Positions 1-10,917 of a stretch of DNA of 64,000 bases are shown here, piece after piece; position 1 is the stretch's first letter; each line of letters opens with the position of its first letter. A program made the translations under genes and the position numbers. The notes under the pieces were generated by a model that saw only the letters and a program-made list of their open reading frames with translations, made no database searches and was not told the DNA's origin. The DNA lies in NCBI GenBank assembly GCA_002812745.2, contig NCSJ02000193.1:18972-82971 (forward strand). Direction: 5' to 3'. Source of the stretch: Scytalidium lignicola. Its lineage: Eukaryota > Ascomycota > Leotiomycetes.

Positions 1-1
1 A

Positions 2-316
2 GTGTACGTTGCACTCTTAGATGAAAAGCAGATCGAGGACTTTGAACGATCTAAAGGAAAAGCGAAATGGGGTTCCTCGACTGACTCGTCGGGCAATGAA
101 AAGATTATGACAACATATGTACCAGGCTGGGGGTGGTATGGAAAAGTCNGCTTGCAGGGCGAGCCGGAAAGCGTGAAATCGAGGAAAAGGGGCAGCGGGG
201 AGCTGACGGAGGAGGAGAAAGAGAATTTTGAGGTGTTGGGAGGGGAGTGTTGGAGTCAACTGGAGGAGATGAGAAAACAATGGGAGAGCATCCTTGATGT
301 TAAGGGAAAGGCATAA
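2..316 (+). CDS. C-terminal fragment of an unrecognised protein (5' truncated by window edge)
   Basis: An open frame runs from the first bases of the window to a TAA at 314-316, about 104 codons. It starts with GTG and has no convincing start codon, so it is the last part of a gene beginning outside the window. The peptide is hydrophilic, with a Gly/Trp patch (YVPGWGWYGK) followed by a Lys/Glu-rich tail (ELTEEEKENFEVLGG). I do not recognise a family. A single N at 149 lies in the frame; unlike the other exonic Ns it is not beside a homopolymer, and treating it as a real base keeps the frame open. Confidence 0.55.
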   Translation: MYVALLDEKQIEDFERSKGKAKWGSSTDSSGNEKIMTTYVPGWGWYGKVXLQGEPESVKSRKRGSGELTEEEKENFEVLGGECWSQLEEMRKQWESILDVKGKA

Positions 317-522
317 AAAAACTTCCAAATGGGTTCTTTGGTATAGATGAGATACGCCTAGAGACGATATGATGTATAGCTGTATCTATAATTAATTGTA
401 TTATATAAATATACATATATGTAATACATGTATGCATATACTTGTTGTGTGCCTACTTGGACGTCTCAAATCCTCTTTCTTGCACATGCAATCCTCCCTA
501 GAGCTGGCTAAAATTAATCTAC

Positions 523-1688
523 TTAACCCCTAAACTTTGCAAACGCTTCCTTAACACTCATCCCCTCCTTCACGGCCTGTATGACTGCATTATCTGCCTT
601 CACGAGGCGAGGTATGAGCTGCAGAACATCATCTAACTTTTCCTTTGGAATAACGACCACGCCTTCCGTGGCGTCGCTGAAGACTATGTCTCCTGGGTTG
701 ACGATAGTGCCATCAATGTTTAGTGGTACTTGCATCGCGTGGGCTGTAGTTGCTGCTCCAGTACCTACTATAGAAGTTGCACGCGCCCAGATCTGAAGGT
801 TGATGAGATAGTGGTCACGAGACAATCTTGGGGGAGGAGTATGAAAGATTTGAGAAAATAATGAAAGAAACAAAATCTCACAAGAAAGATCTAGAAATTA
901 AAAGAAATATAGAAAATGAATAAGATCCAAATACTTAGAATATTAGAATAAGAAGTTGGAAATAAGTAACTCACAGGTATCCCCGCTTGCCCAATCTCGC
1001 CCATATCCCTTGCCCGCCCCGCAATCACCACCCCCTTCGCACCCAAAATCTTCATCCTTATCGCCATAATACCACCTATCAAAGCATTAATTTGGCCCTT
1101 GGGCTGACTCAATACCAAAATCGTCCCCGCCTGCGTCTGGTCCACCCAGTGACTCCCCGGGGGAATATTGGCCTCAGGATATCCAAGCTGTTGGAGCTGA
1201 GACGGGTCTTGTGCATCGAGCGTCTTGGGCGCAAAGAGGAACGTCGATGCAGGTGCGACGGTCACATTGTCAGTAGAGGATGATGAAGAAGAGGATGTAG
1301 GTGGTGGAAGGATGTGGAGGTCCGGGATGAAGCCGCTGTTAGGGACGTTGAGTTTCTGGAGAGCGTCAGAGACATCACAAGCAGTGTATTGCTTGAGCTC
1401 GGCGAGTTGTTCTGGAGTGGCTGTGGAAGAAGCCATTTTATTCCTTGATTGAATTGAGTTCTGGACCTGAGACTTGATCTTGGTTGGGGTGGATGTAGAA
1501 AATGGCCGGTGAGATGTCCACGGGAGAGGTGCTATTGAGGAATACGCCGTTTGCGGAGAGAATCTCCGGGTGGTGTGTACGAGAATGTGAGAGCCTCTTC
1601 CATGTTGCGTACATAATAATGGTGGGGGAGCTTGAAGAAAAGGCTTCGGCTTTAGGAGAAGAACGGTACTTCTGATATGTGAATTCAT
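523..1688 (-). CDS. RraA-like / 4-hydroxy-4-methyl-2-oxoglutarate aldolase-type protein
   Basis: Two exons: 1688-975 and 792-523, with a phase-0 intron (793-974, GTGAGT...CAG). Splicing joins EIGQAGIP to IWARATSIVGTG, giving an uninterrupted RraA/HMG-CHA aldolase fold. The motif GGIMAIRMKILGAKGVVIAG carries the family's GG/aldolase-loop pattern, and GRARDMGEIG holds the conserved R-x-x-D site. The family cleaves 4-hydroxy-4-methyl-2-oxoglutarate or decarboxylates oxaloacetate using a divalent metal; the substrate here is inferred. The frame opens at Met1 (1688), giving about 84 extra residues that are Arg/Ser-rich and end near RPFSTSTP, like a mitochondrial presequence. A second start, Met85 at 1436 (MASSTATPEQ), matches the usual cytosolic length. 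Which start is used cannot be read from the sequence. Confidence 0.85.
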
Positions 1689-2651
1689 CTGGAGACTGAA
1701 GGCCTCACTTGGCTGGAGTAACGGAGATCTAGCTTGCGATGATGCTTGGTATAGTTCTTAGAGGAGTTGAAGCTAGGATGATTGGAAATATATTAACAAA
1801 GTGAGGTCTAACATTCTATATCTTCGCAGTTGTAGAGAGTATTGTTTTGAGGATTGAGATGTTGATATCAACTGGTGGCGGCCTGCAGCGGCCTGAATTG
1901 TAGGGGCGCGATTCAGAGGATGGAGGGGAACTTTGGCGGGGTACGATTAAAGGACACCGGGTTCATGCAACGTGATGGCTCCAAGCTGCCTGACTTGCTA
2001 ATAAATCCGATGGAAACTTCGGCATTCGTGGCATATACAGATTCGATTGATAAAAAGCAATTCTTGTAAGCATAAACAGAAGTCCCTACCTGTTTGCATC
2101 GTACTGAACTGGACTCCCTGTCACGATCTCCGAAGAATCCATCCAGGCATTCCACCTCTTGACGCGCGCCATCTTCTAGGCTCTTCCACCGAAAGGACCC
2201 TTGAAAGCTACTTTGCATCACACAACCGGCACCATACAACAACGGCACTTTTCGTACTCCCTGGTTCAAGTATATTACTGCGCAGCAAGTGGTGGAACCT
2301 CTGCACTTTTACCTTTCCAGACATCGTCAACTTACGCATCTTTCCTGCAGTTCCAAAAAAAAGCTCGATATTCGAAGCCTAGAGCTCTGGATTCTGATAT
2401 CTAATCAGATTGACGAATCTTCCGGCGTATCATATACATTCCTCACCTGCATTTCTACACGCCCACCGGGCTGCAGTCAGTGGCAATCCTACTCCGGAAT
2501 CAGAGCGTGCGGTTGGTAAAACCCTCTGCTACGATACCCGCTACAACCTCGGGATACCTGGGCATTCTGGCTCGAGCTCTTCTTGAGCGGCGCTTTTGTC
2601 GTTAAGAGCTCCATTTACGTGCAAGAAGGGGAATATTTAGTTGGCGGCAAG
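1689..2651. other. Divergent intergenic region, RraA-like / WBP2-like
   Basis: About 960 bp between two divergently transcribed genes. It holds short open frames on both strands (for example 1913-2269 minus and 2047-2382 plus) with no recognisable domain or splice support. I take it as promoter and leader sequence of both neighbours. Nothing else is recognisable. Confidence 0.4.
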
Positions 2652-3710
2652 ATGTCGGTAAAGTAAGATCTTCTCCCTCTTCACTTTCCTTCATGCTGCT
2701 CTGCAGTGGCACAGGGCTTTGGTCGACGTACTATACCCAAGCCTTCTTTCTATCCCCACTCCACCACTCCTCCTTTATTCCTCAGAATTATTATTCCCCA
2801 GCAACCATGCCCTACTTTCACCAACAACAGCATGCTGCTTCTGTCCTGTCTCAAAGACCAAAAGCTGAACGTTCTCAAAGCTGGGTGATGACCTCGCCCA
2901 CCGACACAGGGTTCATCAAGTTACCTCACGAGCGAATACTATATCGGTCGCCACAGCGAACGAGCCTCGAAGTCTCGTCGGTAAACCAATACCCTGGCAA
3001 TGAGCCATTCAATATCAAATCCGATGCTGGGGTTGTCTATCTCACAAACCAGAGAGTATGTCCTACTGGCACTATCTTACCCTTGGCACTGTGTAACTTT
3101 AACAGGACCAATGCTAATACTAATATATGACTAGATTATCTACCTTCCGTCAGCTCCAACACCAGAGCTTCAATCTTTCTCCTCGCCCATCTTAAACCTA
3201 CAAGACTCGTATGTCCGAGCACCCATCTTCAGCGCAAACTATTGGGCCGCAAGTTGTAGGCCAGTAGCAGGCGGCGGAATCCCTCCGTCCCACCCACTGG
3301 TCAATCTGAAGATGACCTTCCGAGAAGGAGGAGCCTTCGATTTCCACACCTTGTTCGAGCAAATCAAAGAAAAAGTACAGCACGCCTACAGCGTTGCCCA
3401 GGAATTAGGCACGACGAGAAATAACATGAATCTTGCCGATCTAGATCTGGAGAACTTGCCAGCTTATGAGCCTGCTCCAGCCAACGGTGTAAATATCGTC
3501 CCTGGGTCGGCGGTTCCCAGAACACCACATTCTGCACCGGTTACTCCCCAAAATGAAGAACCGCCGGAGCTGAATGGACCCGCAGAAAGTTCATCTCGAG
3601 ATAACTTCACAGCTCCGGACGAGCCGCCGCCAGGGTATGAGGAAGCTCAAATCCAAGCGGTAGGAATTGATCTCGATGAGCGATTGAGGCAGGAGGCGAA
3701 TAGGCAGTAA
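2652..3710 (+). CDS. WBP2-like protein: GRAM domain with C-terminal PPxY motif
   Basis: Three exons: 2652-2662, 2881-3055 and 3135-3710 (253 aa). The 11-nt first exon ends before GTAAGA; splicing to 2881 gives MSVNWVMTSPTDTGFIKLP, the start expected of WW-domain-binding protein 2 homologues. The second junction (AGA|GTATGT...CTAG|ATT) gives LTNQRIIYLPSAPTPE. A GRAM-like domain covers roughly residues 5-130 (RSPQRTSLEV, APIFSANYWAA, KMTFREGG). The Pro-rich tail carries PPPGYEEA near residue 232, a PPxY ligand for WW domains such as those of NEDD4/Rsp5 ligases. An alternative ATG at 2807 reads straight into exon 2 and would replace the first residues with about 25 unrelated ones. A membrane-lipid or adaptor role is inferred from the family. 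Confidence 0.85.
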
Positions 3711-4443
3711 TTAGAGGCGGCTCTCACAAGGGATTTGTTTTTGCGCGTGCGGACTTTTTGATTAAAGACTCGGAATATGCTTCTCCTAGTAATGATGCTC
3801 GACTTAGTATTTCTCCCCTTCATCTTGCTCATTCACTTGAGCCAACATTTAAAGGATTCACGAAGCTTCTGCATAGAGTTTAGCAAGGCGTTTAGGTTGG
3901 CATTGCGATGGTTTTCCGTAGACCAAAAAAAAAAAAGGGTAGAATGCTCTAAATGACTAATTAGCTAGAAGAATCCTGTGTTCACATGTTTAAAAGATGT
4001 GTGAAAACAAAGCAAAAGCGAAATAATCTAGCATTGAATATGGTAAAGACCACTTTGGAAAGAGGATTGGAAGTTTTCTTCTCCCTATCACTACAGTATT
4101 ATTCCTTACCGACAAAAGCGAATTTCCCTCTTCGGAACATCCAGGAGCGACAGAGCTATTCGCACGTGACTATTACCCCATCACCACAGCTTTACTGCCC
4201 AATCACAGCGTGCCAATTCCACAGCTTTCCACCTTTCTCGTTTTTCCGGGATCTCGCTCAGCAAAAGCCATCTTTCTCACCTTCTTGAAATCATCATCAT
4301 CGATCAAACCCACGAATCCGATCGCAAAACCGTTGCCCTCCCCATTGAACAATCGCTCGGTTGTTCAATTCCCTCCCGAAGATACCGGAGAGAGAGTGTA
4401 CGTGTAGGAATTACAGCTTAATTAGATCACCAACGACAACAAC
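3711..4443. other. Intergenic region, WBP2-like 3' side / QCR6 promoter
   Basis: AT-rich spacer with an A12-type run near 3925. The right part is the QCR6 promoter and pyrimidine-rich leader; see the separate regulatory entry. No supported coding sequence. Confidence 0.4.
4163..4203 (+). promoter_or_regulatory. CACGTG box and CCAAT box upstream of QCR6
   Basis: CACGTGAC at 4163-4170 is the Cbf1-type E-box, and CCAATCA at 4199-4205 is a good HAP/CCAAT-complex core. They lie about 240-280 bp before the QCR6 ATG. The CCAAT-binding complex is known to control respiratory genes in fungi, and the match to a complex III gene is sensible. Binding is inferred from motif alone. Confidence 0.45.
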
Positions 4444-5600
4444 ATGGGCTTCTTTGATTCTTTGAGCGATTTGGTGGCTGCTGCGGCACCATGGGGAACT
4501 GTTGAGGCAGAGGCGCCTGCAGAGAGTGAGCAGGTACGTATTTTATTTTGGCTCTTTCTTACTACGGATTGACTGGTTGGGGGATGCCAATTGTGAAGTT
4601 TATCTGGGCCTAGGAAGGATGGTCTGGTTTGAGGAGGATGGTGCAATCGGCTAAAGGGGCTTTTTTTTGTTTTGGATGAGCCGGCTATCATTGAGATGGA
4701 CTGTTCCAGAGTTTTAGTTGCTTGATCTTAGAACAAGTTTTGTTGGTTTCTTTGCTAACTTGTGTTTTGTATGACAGCCGGAGGAGAAGGAAGAAGAGAA
4801 GGAAGAGCCAGAGGAAGAGGAAGAAGAGGAGGAGGAGATGGTTGATCCTAAGGAAAGACTCGAAGAAGGTGAGAGAGCTGTCTTATTATTTTCAGGTGCT
4901 CAGTTCGGACCTACCGGCTTGTCCCCTTAGGACTTGGAGGGAATTTCAATGGTCATCCTGACTGCTGGTATGGTGGATGTTTGATAATGCAACACGACCA
5001 AGACGCAGGAACAAGAGCCAAAATATACAATTGAGTCAGAGTACTGACGTTGAAACAGAGTGCGTGGAATCAAAGGAATGCGCCCCCATGAAACACCACT
5101 TCGATGAATGTGTAGAGCGCGTCACCGGTGCGGACAACTCGGATAAGAAGGCTCCTCATGAGGACTGTGTCGAAGAATGTACGTTTTATTTCCTTTTTTT
5201 GTGNTTTTTTTTTTGGAAGAAAATTCTATATGCTTTGACTTCAAATTGGTTTCCACAGTGTGGAAATCAACCTCCAATTTTCTGCGTCTTGTGACCGAAT
5301 CATTGGACTGAGGTAAAATTTCTTGAGATTAAGCTATATATTTCTCACTGTTGTTGCTTCTGTTTCTCTTTAATCTACCCTGCTGCTACAAAGTATCGCA
5401 ATGAAGGATAGATTCTACTTTCTAGCCCTATTCTTTCCGTAGAGCTGTGTGATAACGGCAACCATTTGTGCCGTATCTCCATCTCTATTTCCATCTCCAT
5501 CTCCTTTCCTTATGCTAACACGCTTCCGAACACAGTCTTTCATCTTGCTCACTGCGCCTCTGCATGTGCGGCACCAAAGCTCTGGCGCGAACTCAAATAG
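4444..5600 (+). CDS. QCR6: Cytochrome bc1 complex subunit 6 (hinge protein)
   Basis: Four exons: 4444-4533, 4778-4868, 5059-5178 and 5536-5600 (121 aa). The N-terminus is MGFFDSLSDLVAAAAPWGTV. A run of Glu follows (residues about 31-52), typical of the acidic hinge protein that contacts cytochrome c1. The C-terminal half has the conserved cysteine framework of the family: ECVESKECAPMKHHFDEC, then EDCVEEFFHLAHC and ACAAPKLWRELK. The last junction splits a Phe codon (GAAT|GTACGT ... ACAG|TC). The protein is a soluble accessory subunit of complex III on the intermembrane-space side. A single N (5204) lies in the third intron and has no effect on coding. Confidence 0.93.
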
Positions 5601-6374
5601 AACTTGAGCGGTACCCCCCACAGCTATTGTGTGCTATGAATGTTGTGTTCAAGGCTGCCGGGAAGGTGTTGAGAATCTAGGCCTTCGGCAGAAGACGGTG
5701 GACATTTTGTACATTTTATCGTTCATTGTCTCTTTAAACGGTAACTGCCCGCATAGCATCTCCGACTTTTGTATGTAGTATAGGAAACCCAATAGATCGT
5801 GATTCGTTAGTGTTGATGATCGGCGCCCAGTTGTTAATCTTGAGGCGCTATCTTATCTCACATATGATACGGACGGAGTGTAATATATGCATGATGCACT
5901 TATCGACCGTTTTAAGTAATTTCAATCATTTGGACAGTGAACAACGTTAGAGGATCGCCAATGTTGCATTGAGACGGAGACGGACAGGCTGTGTCCGCGC
6001 GCTATGATTAAGTTATAAGTACCTCGGCGCGATAAGAAGTGATTGTGAGCGGGAGACGACCATAATGGCTTTACGAGGGCTGGTTCCCCTCATTTTCCGG
6101 GGGGGTAAAATGATAATAAATTCGATGTGGAGGGAGGATATATTAGGAAGGAGGAATCCCCTCGTTTCTTCTAGTGCCATGTGCTCCTCCTCTAGATTGT
6201 TTTCTCCTCGCAAATCTCAATTGCGTGGTATGTACAGTAGTACCTCCTGCGAAATTGCGCCCTGACAACATCATTAGGAATTAAGGCACACGAGTAAGTA
6301 AGGTAAAGACCGAGAGCCAACCATTGAGCCACCTGGGACATTAAGCTCTTGGGGCCCGCTGCCGCTGGTCCGCA
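5601..6374. other. Intergenic region, QCR6 / MFS gene
   Basis: About 770 bp without supported coding sequence. It contains QCR6 3' sequence and the upstream region of the transporter gene. No tRNA, repeat or strong motif seen. Confidence 0.4.
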
Positions 6375-8373
6375 ATGGCTTCTAGCAGCATCAGCGCGGA
6401 ACAAGCGATTTCCACCACCTCCACTCCTTCTACAGCCACTCCCGCATCAGCACCCAAAGTTACAGAAGCGACGAAGGATACGACTAGCAGGACTAATGCA
6501 TCACAAGGAGCTGGGGGAGTGAAGCCAAAACGAACTGCCTCGTCCGAAGTGCTTCCAGGCTGGACGAGAATAACCAGTACCTTCAGGAGGAAAATGGTGC
6601 GCTTGAATAGCATCGGCAGCATCGGCAGCAGCAGCGACGATATCGAGAGTGTGCGCAATCCACTGGAAAACGTGGAGACTCACGAGACAATTCACGGCGA
6701 GATTGAAATGCTTGCTGAAGTAACAAGTGATGATAAACTGCTAGGAACGCAACAGGATCAAGGAGTTGGCTCTGAAGATATGAAGAATTCTAAAACTCGT
6801 GTGGCCAGCGGCGAGGGCGGCATGGGCGTGGATACATCTGTGGGTGAGATGATTGAGTATAAAGTATACAAGAGACGTTGGTTTGGACTTTTCCAGCTGG
6901 TTCTCTTGAATATCATTGTGAGCTGGGATGTGAGTTGTTCCCGGAGATCCGTTTTCCCCCTGATGAGCTGGCCAGCACCTACGTTTCGTTTTCCATCTAT
7001 TAATGAAAATACCTAACGATTTTCTTTTTACTTATCTAGTGGCTCAGCTATGCTGCAAACTCGACAACAACAGGTCAATACTATAACATCTCCACGACTG
7101 CAGTCAATTGGATCAGCACGTCCTTCCTGCTGGCATTTGTGGTCACAACCCCCGTTGCGATCTATGTCCTCCACCGTGGTGGGCCAAAGCAAGCTATTAT
7201 CTATGCATCTGCATTTTTACTCTTAGGTAATTGGATTAGATATGCAGGTACGAGAGCCGGGAAGCACGGCAGCTATGCAGCAGTCATGGTCGGACAAATC
7301 TTGACGGGTCTGGCGCAACCTTTTGTCTTGTGCGCACCAACACGTTACTCAGATTTGTGGTTCACCAACAGAGGACGGGTTGGGGCGACTGCCGTCATGA
7401 GTCTAGCTAATCCCTTAGGTGGTGCATTGGCCCAATTGATCGATCCCGCCTGGGCTGGGAAGGCTGAGGATATTCCAAACATGGTGTTGTATATCTCAAT
7501 AATTGTGCGTTTATTATATTACACATATCTCCGGTTTTTTTATGGTTGCTGACAGACTATGTGTATTAGTCTTCCGTTGCAACAATCCCATCCTTTTTCC
7601 TCCCGGCTGCACCGCCAACACCTTGTGCTCCATCAGCTGCGCAGCCGAAGCTGGAACTGAGCAAATCACTTCGAGCCCTAGCCAGAAGCCCCGAATTCTG
7701 GATGGTCATGATCCCATTTACCACCTATGTTGCTCTTTTCAACACCCTCTCCTCTGTAATCAACCAAATTCTACAACCTTACTCATACTCGGAAGACAAC
7801 GCAGGGCTTGCCGGTGGAGTCCTCATCATCGCTGGTCTTGTTATTGCGGCCATCGTCTCACCTATCATCGACCGCACTAAATCTTTTGTACTGAGCACCA
7901 AGATTTGCGTACCAATTATTGCCCTATGCTATCTTACCTTCATATGGGCACCTCAAACTAGGACTCTGGTTGCTCCATTCCTCATTCTCGGCGTATTGGG
8001 CGGAGCTTCTTTCAGTCTACTCCCAATCATCCTGGAATTCCTCATTGAGATCACTCATCCCATCTCTCCCGAGGTCACCAGTACTCTTAGTTGGGCAAGC
8101 GGCCAGTTGTTCGGCGCCATATTCATCATCATAGTCAATGCACTCAGAGATCCAGGGATCAATGACGGGTCGGCAGATGATGGTTCCACGCGACCGCCTG
8201 GGAACATGTACCGCGCGTTGGTGTTCCATGGCGTTATTGCCATGGTGATCATGCCTATAGCAATGTTTCTAGGCTGCTTTGGCCGTTCCAAGCAGCTCAC
8301 TATGAGACGAGTGGAGGCTGATAGAGAAGCTCAACGGAGGCGCGAGCAGGAAAATGGTGAGGCTGGGCCTTAG
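6375..8373 (+). CDS. Major facilitator superfamily transporter of the FLVCR type
   Basis: Three exons: 6375-6929, 7040-7504 and 7570-8373, all phase-0 junctions (607 aa). A Ser/Thr-rich cytosolic tail of about 165 residues precedes KRRWFGLFQLVLLNIIVSWD, the first membrane segment. About twelve hydrophobic segments follow. Conserved stretches include AVNWISTSFLLAF, VLHRGGPKQAI, GQILTGLAQPFVLCAP and RVGATAVMSLANPLGGA, all typical of the FLVCR/DIRC2-related MFS group. Animal members move haem or choline/ethanolamine; the fungal substrate is unknown. The protein ends in a charged cytosolic tail (EADREAQRRREQENGEA). A plasma or internal membrane location is inferred. Confidence 0.85.
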
Positions 8374-9099
8374 CTTCTTTAGATATTCGATTTATGATTT
8401 ATCGTCTATCTAATCTAGTTTTAGAAATAACGACTGTTACGCCTCAAATTTTCCTGCCCTCCCCATGTTTTGAGTGACCTCAACTCCGCTCTGGCTGCGT
8501 AAGAGAAATACAGGTTTGTGTATTTCTTGGCTTCTTAATCCTAATACCTAATAATGGACACTGACTAATGGGCTGATGCTGATAAACTTTAATGGTAATT
8601 GAGCTATAGGCTTTTGTGCATATTACTTAATGTAATCTTACTTTTTGACATTAGATTATTCTAGGCTACTTAGATGGGGCAGGAACTTTATTAGACAATC
8701 AGATATGCACATATAAGCTTTGGTCTATACGTCTCAAACAAGTTTCCTTTCACTAATATGAAACTAATCTGAACAGAAGCAAATCGGTTCCTGTTTCATG
8801 GAAAAGTCACTCATTCATATTAAGTCCTTTGTGTAGTTGGACTAGAAACGTGAATGAGCAACATCACCAATCAAGTCTGGTTCGAACAACGAGATTGTTC
8901 ATGTAACTTCTGTGACGAACTCTTTGAGGATAAAAGGGTCCCTAACGACTTTCATCTTTGGAGGCTTTTATCTTTATTAATAAACTCTATAACCGTAAAG
9001 GAGCAACAAAAACCCCGTTTTTTCTCGACTCATTTTATACACCCAACTAACTTACAACACCATTTTCTCAGCAGGCCTAAAGGGCGTTATTATCCTACA
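8374..9099. other. Intergenic region, MFS gene / RING gene
   Basis: About 725 bp, AT-rich, no convincing coding frame. A short open frame from 8854 runs towards the RING gene start without domain evidence. Confidence 0.35.
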
Positions 9100-10243
9100 A
9101 TGCCTTTCTTCTCGAAGAAACCGCCACCGAGTCCGCCAATNAAAAAAGACTAGGCCTCTAAGCACGCACATATCACTCCCTAATGAGGACCCCGCAGGAA
9201 TCATACCAAATACAAACAACTCACTCCTCAAGCGCAAAGGTAGGTGTGAAATCTGCTTTCTGCCAATGTCCAACCCGGCAGCCCTCTCCCCCTGCGGACA
9301 CATCTTCGACTACGACTGCATCAGACATGAATTCGAGGTAGCAATCATCCGACGATGTCCGACATGTCGCGAACACGTCTCGGAAGTAAAGCCGCGAGAT
9401 AGAGGATATCAACTCCAACTGCTAGCACCAACTTTGCTGGAAAAGTTCCCTCCAGGAGTAGATCCCCGCGTGCGAGGGGGCCTAGCAGCTGAAACGGAAC
9501 GTCGAAGGCTGAAAGAGTCCGTGGATTGGCATGCAAGATACCATTCCGCGTTTCTTAACATCAATTACCCCGAGTCAGACTCTGATATGATCGTCGAGCG
9601 TGAGATGGGTGTCGATATTAGACAGTGCGGGTTAAAGACCATAACGAGATACTCACGGCTCTTCGCTATTGGCAAGGTACCGTGCAAAGCACTCGATCCG
9701 AACCACGTGCACCATGTCGATGAAGACTCGCGTTTGGAAGCAACTAAAGCTGTGGCGGAGAATAAGATCAAAGTGAAATTCTTTCTCCCGGCAATAGAGA
9801 CTTCCTCTCGCGAGGCATACTACGCCACTTTCACAGATGACTTTGTGGATGAGAGAGGGATTCATGTTCTCATGAAGATGAAAGAGAGTGCCTATAAATC
9901 ACGCACGAGATACAGACACATGACATTTATCTATGAAGTAGAGCTTGAGGAAACTGGCCCGGCTTATACCAAAGCTGACATAGATAACCTCGAGCGAAAT
10001 CGATGTAATTATACAGTAGACCCAGATGTGCGGGAGGAGACCAGAAAAGCAAGAGAAGAAATCCAAGGTGCTTTGGAGTGGCTACAGAGGACACAGCAAG
10101 ACGGAAGCCAGCCGTATGAGCTGGAGCGTGCGATCACGGGTCTTTGTGAGCCACCTAATGGCGAGAGATGTGCATACTGTCCTCGTCATCACAGGAATGG
10201 GAACTGCAAATTGCCGGGTTATAACCCGTACACTGGAAAATAG
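9100..10243 (+). CDS. RING-type zinc finger protein, hypothetical
   Basis: Single-exon gene once the N at 9141 (beside an A6 run) is treated as a surplus base: MPFFSKKPPPSPPIKKTRPLS then continues in the frame of 9266 onwards to the TAG ending at 10243. About 380 aa. The RING lies near residues 52-95: CEIC, then SPCGHIFDYDC and CPTC. The position normally held by the fifth ligand (Cys or His) is Asp. A second possible zinc motif near the C-terminus reads CAYCPRHHRNGNC. The middle has no recognised domain. A RING suggests a ubiquitin E3 ligase, but target and pathway are unknown. Taken literally the sequence stops after 17 codons, which I attribute to the N. Confidence 0.75.
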
Positions 10244-10917
10244 GCCGACATGAACAACCCTATAAAATAGAATGAACCTAATACAATACCTTCGACCTTT
10301 AAATTTGCAATGCCTCCCTTCTAGGTAACTAATGTGTTGATTAGATATTAGATATCTCGGTTGATTGTAAAACTGCAGGACAAACCTTAGATAGAGAATT
10401 CTCTAATCTAAAAGAAAGTCTGTTTATCTCCGGTACCTGCGTAATTGCTTCTACTAGCCCTTCTGGGAAATTTAAGACGTAATGTCAAACTTTCTAGGGC
10501 GGGTATCTAGAATACCTCACTAAGGGAGATTTTGGGAGGCCATTGTTGTGTCTGTTAATGTGCTAACCGCCCCTCATTATCTATTAGGAGTATTGAAGCC
10601 TCTTTCTGGGATGGATTAGGTAGCCCATAACTATGAGATGTAAGTGTATTTCTTCCGTTGTCTTATGCACCTCGCCATGGCTAGAACCACCATTTCCGGG
10701 TGCTAGATTCTGCCAATTCCTCGCTACAGGAGAATCCTTTGCATCTGTCTAAGTATATAAATCAGCTGCTCTTGTTACAGAGGTTGTTGAATGTCCCGTG
10801 CTGGATCCCTTAGAGTACCCGTTTTTGCCAACTATCTGGCCGCAACAACGCAGATTGCTCTCCTTAGAGAAATGAATCTACTGGGCTTTCAGAGTTGAGC
10901 TTAGTGGCTCACTCATC
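10244..10917. other. Convergent intergenic region
   Basis: About 670 bp between the 3' ends of the RING gene (+) and the OB-fold-like gene (-). AT-rich, presumably both 3' untranslated regions. Nothing else seen. Confidence 0.4.

Noticed and set aside
1913..2382. Overlapping open frames on both strands upstream of the WBP2-like gene
   Set aside because: No domains, no splice logic, and the residue composition looks random; better read as shared promoter DNA.
2693..2880. Long open frame as the true N-terminus of the WBP2-like protein
   Set aside because: The 11-nt exon at 2652 spliced to 2881 gives the family start MSVNWVM exactly; the longer reading adds residues unlike the family.
9100..9153. 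A separate 17-codon gene MPFFSKKPPPSPP ending at 9153
   Set aside because: The stop appears only because of the N at 9141; without it the frame runs into the RING protein.
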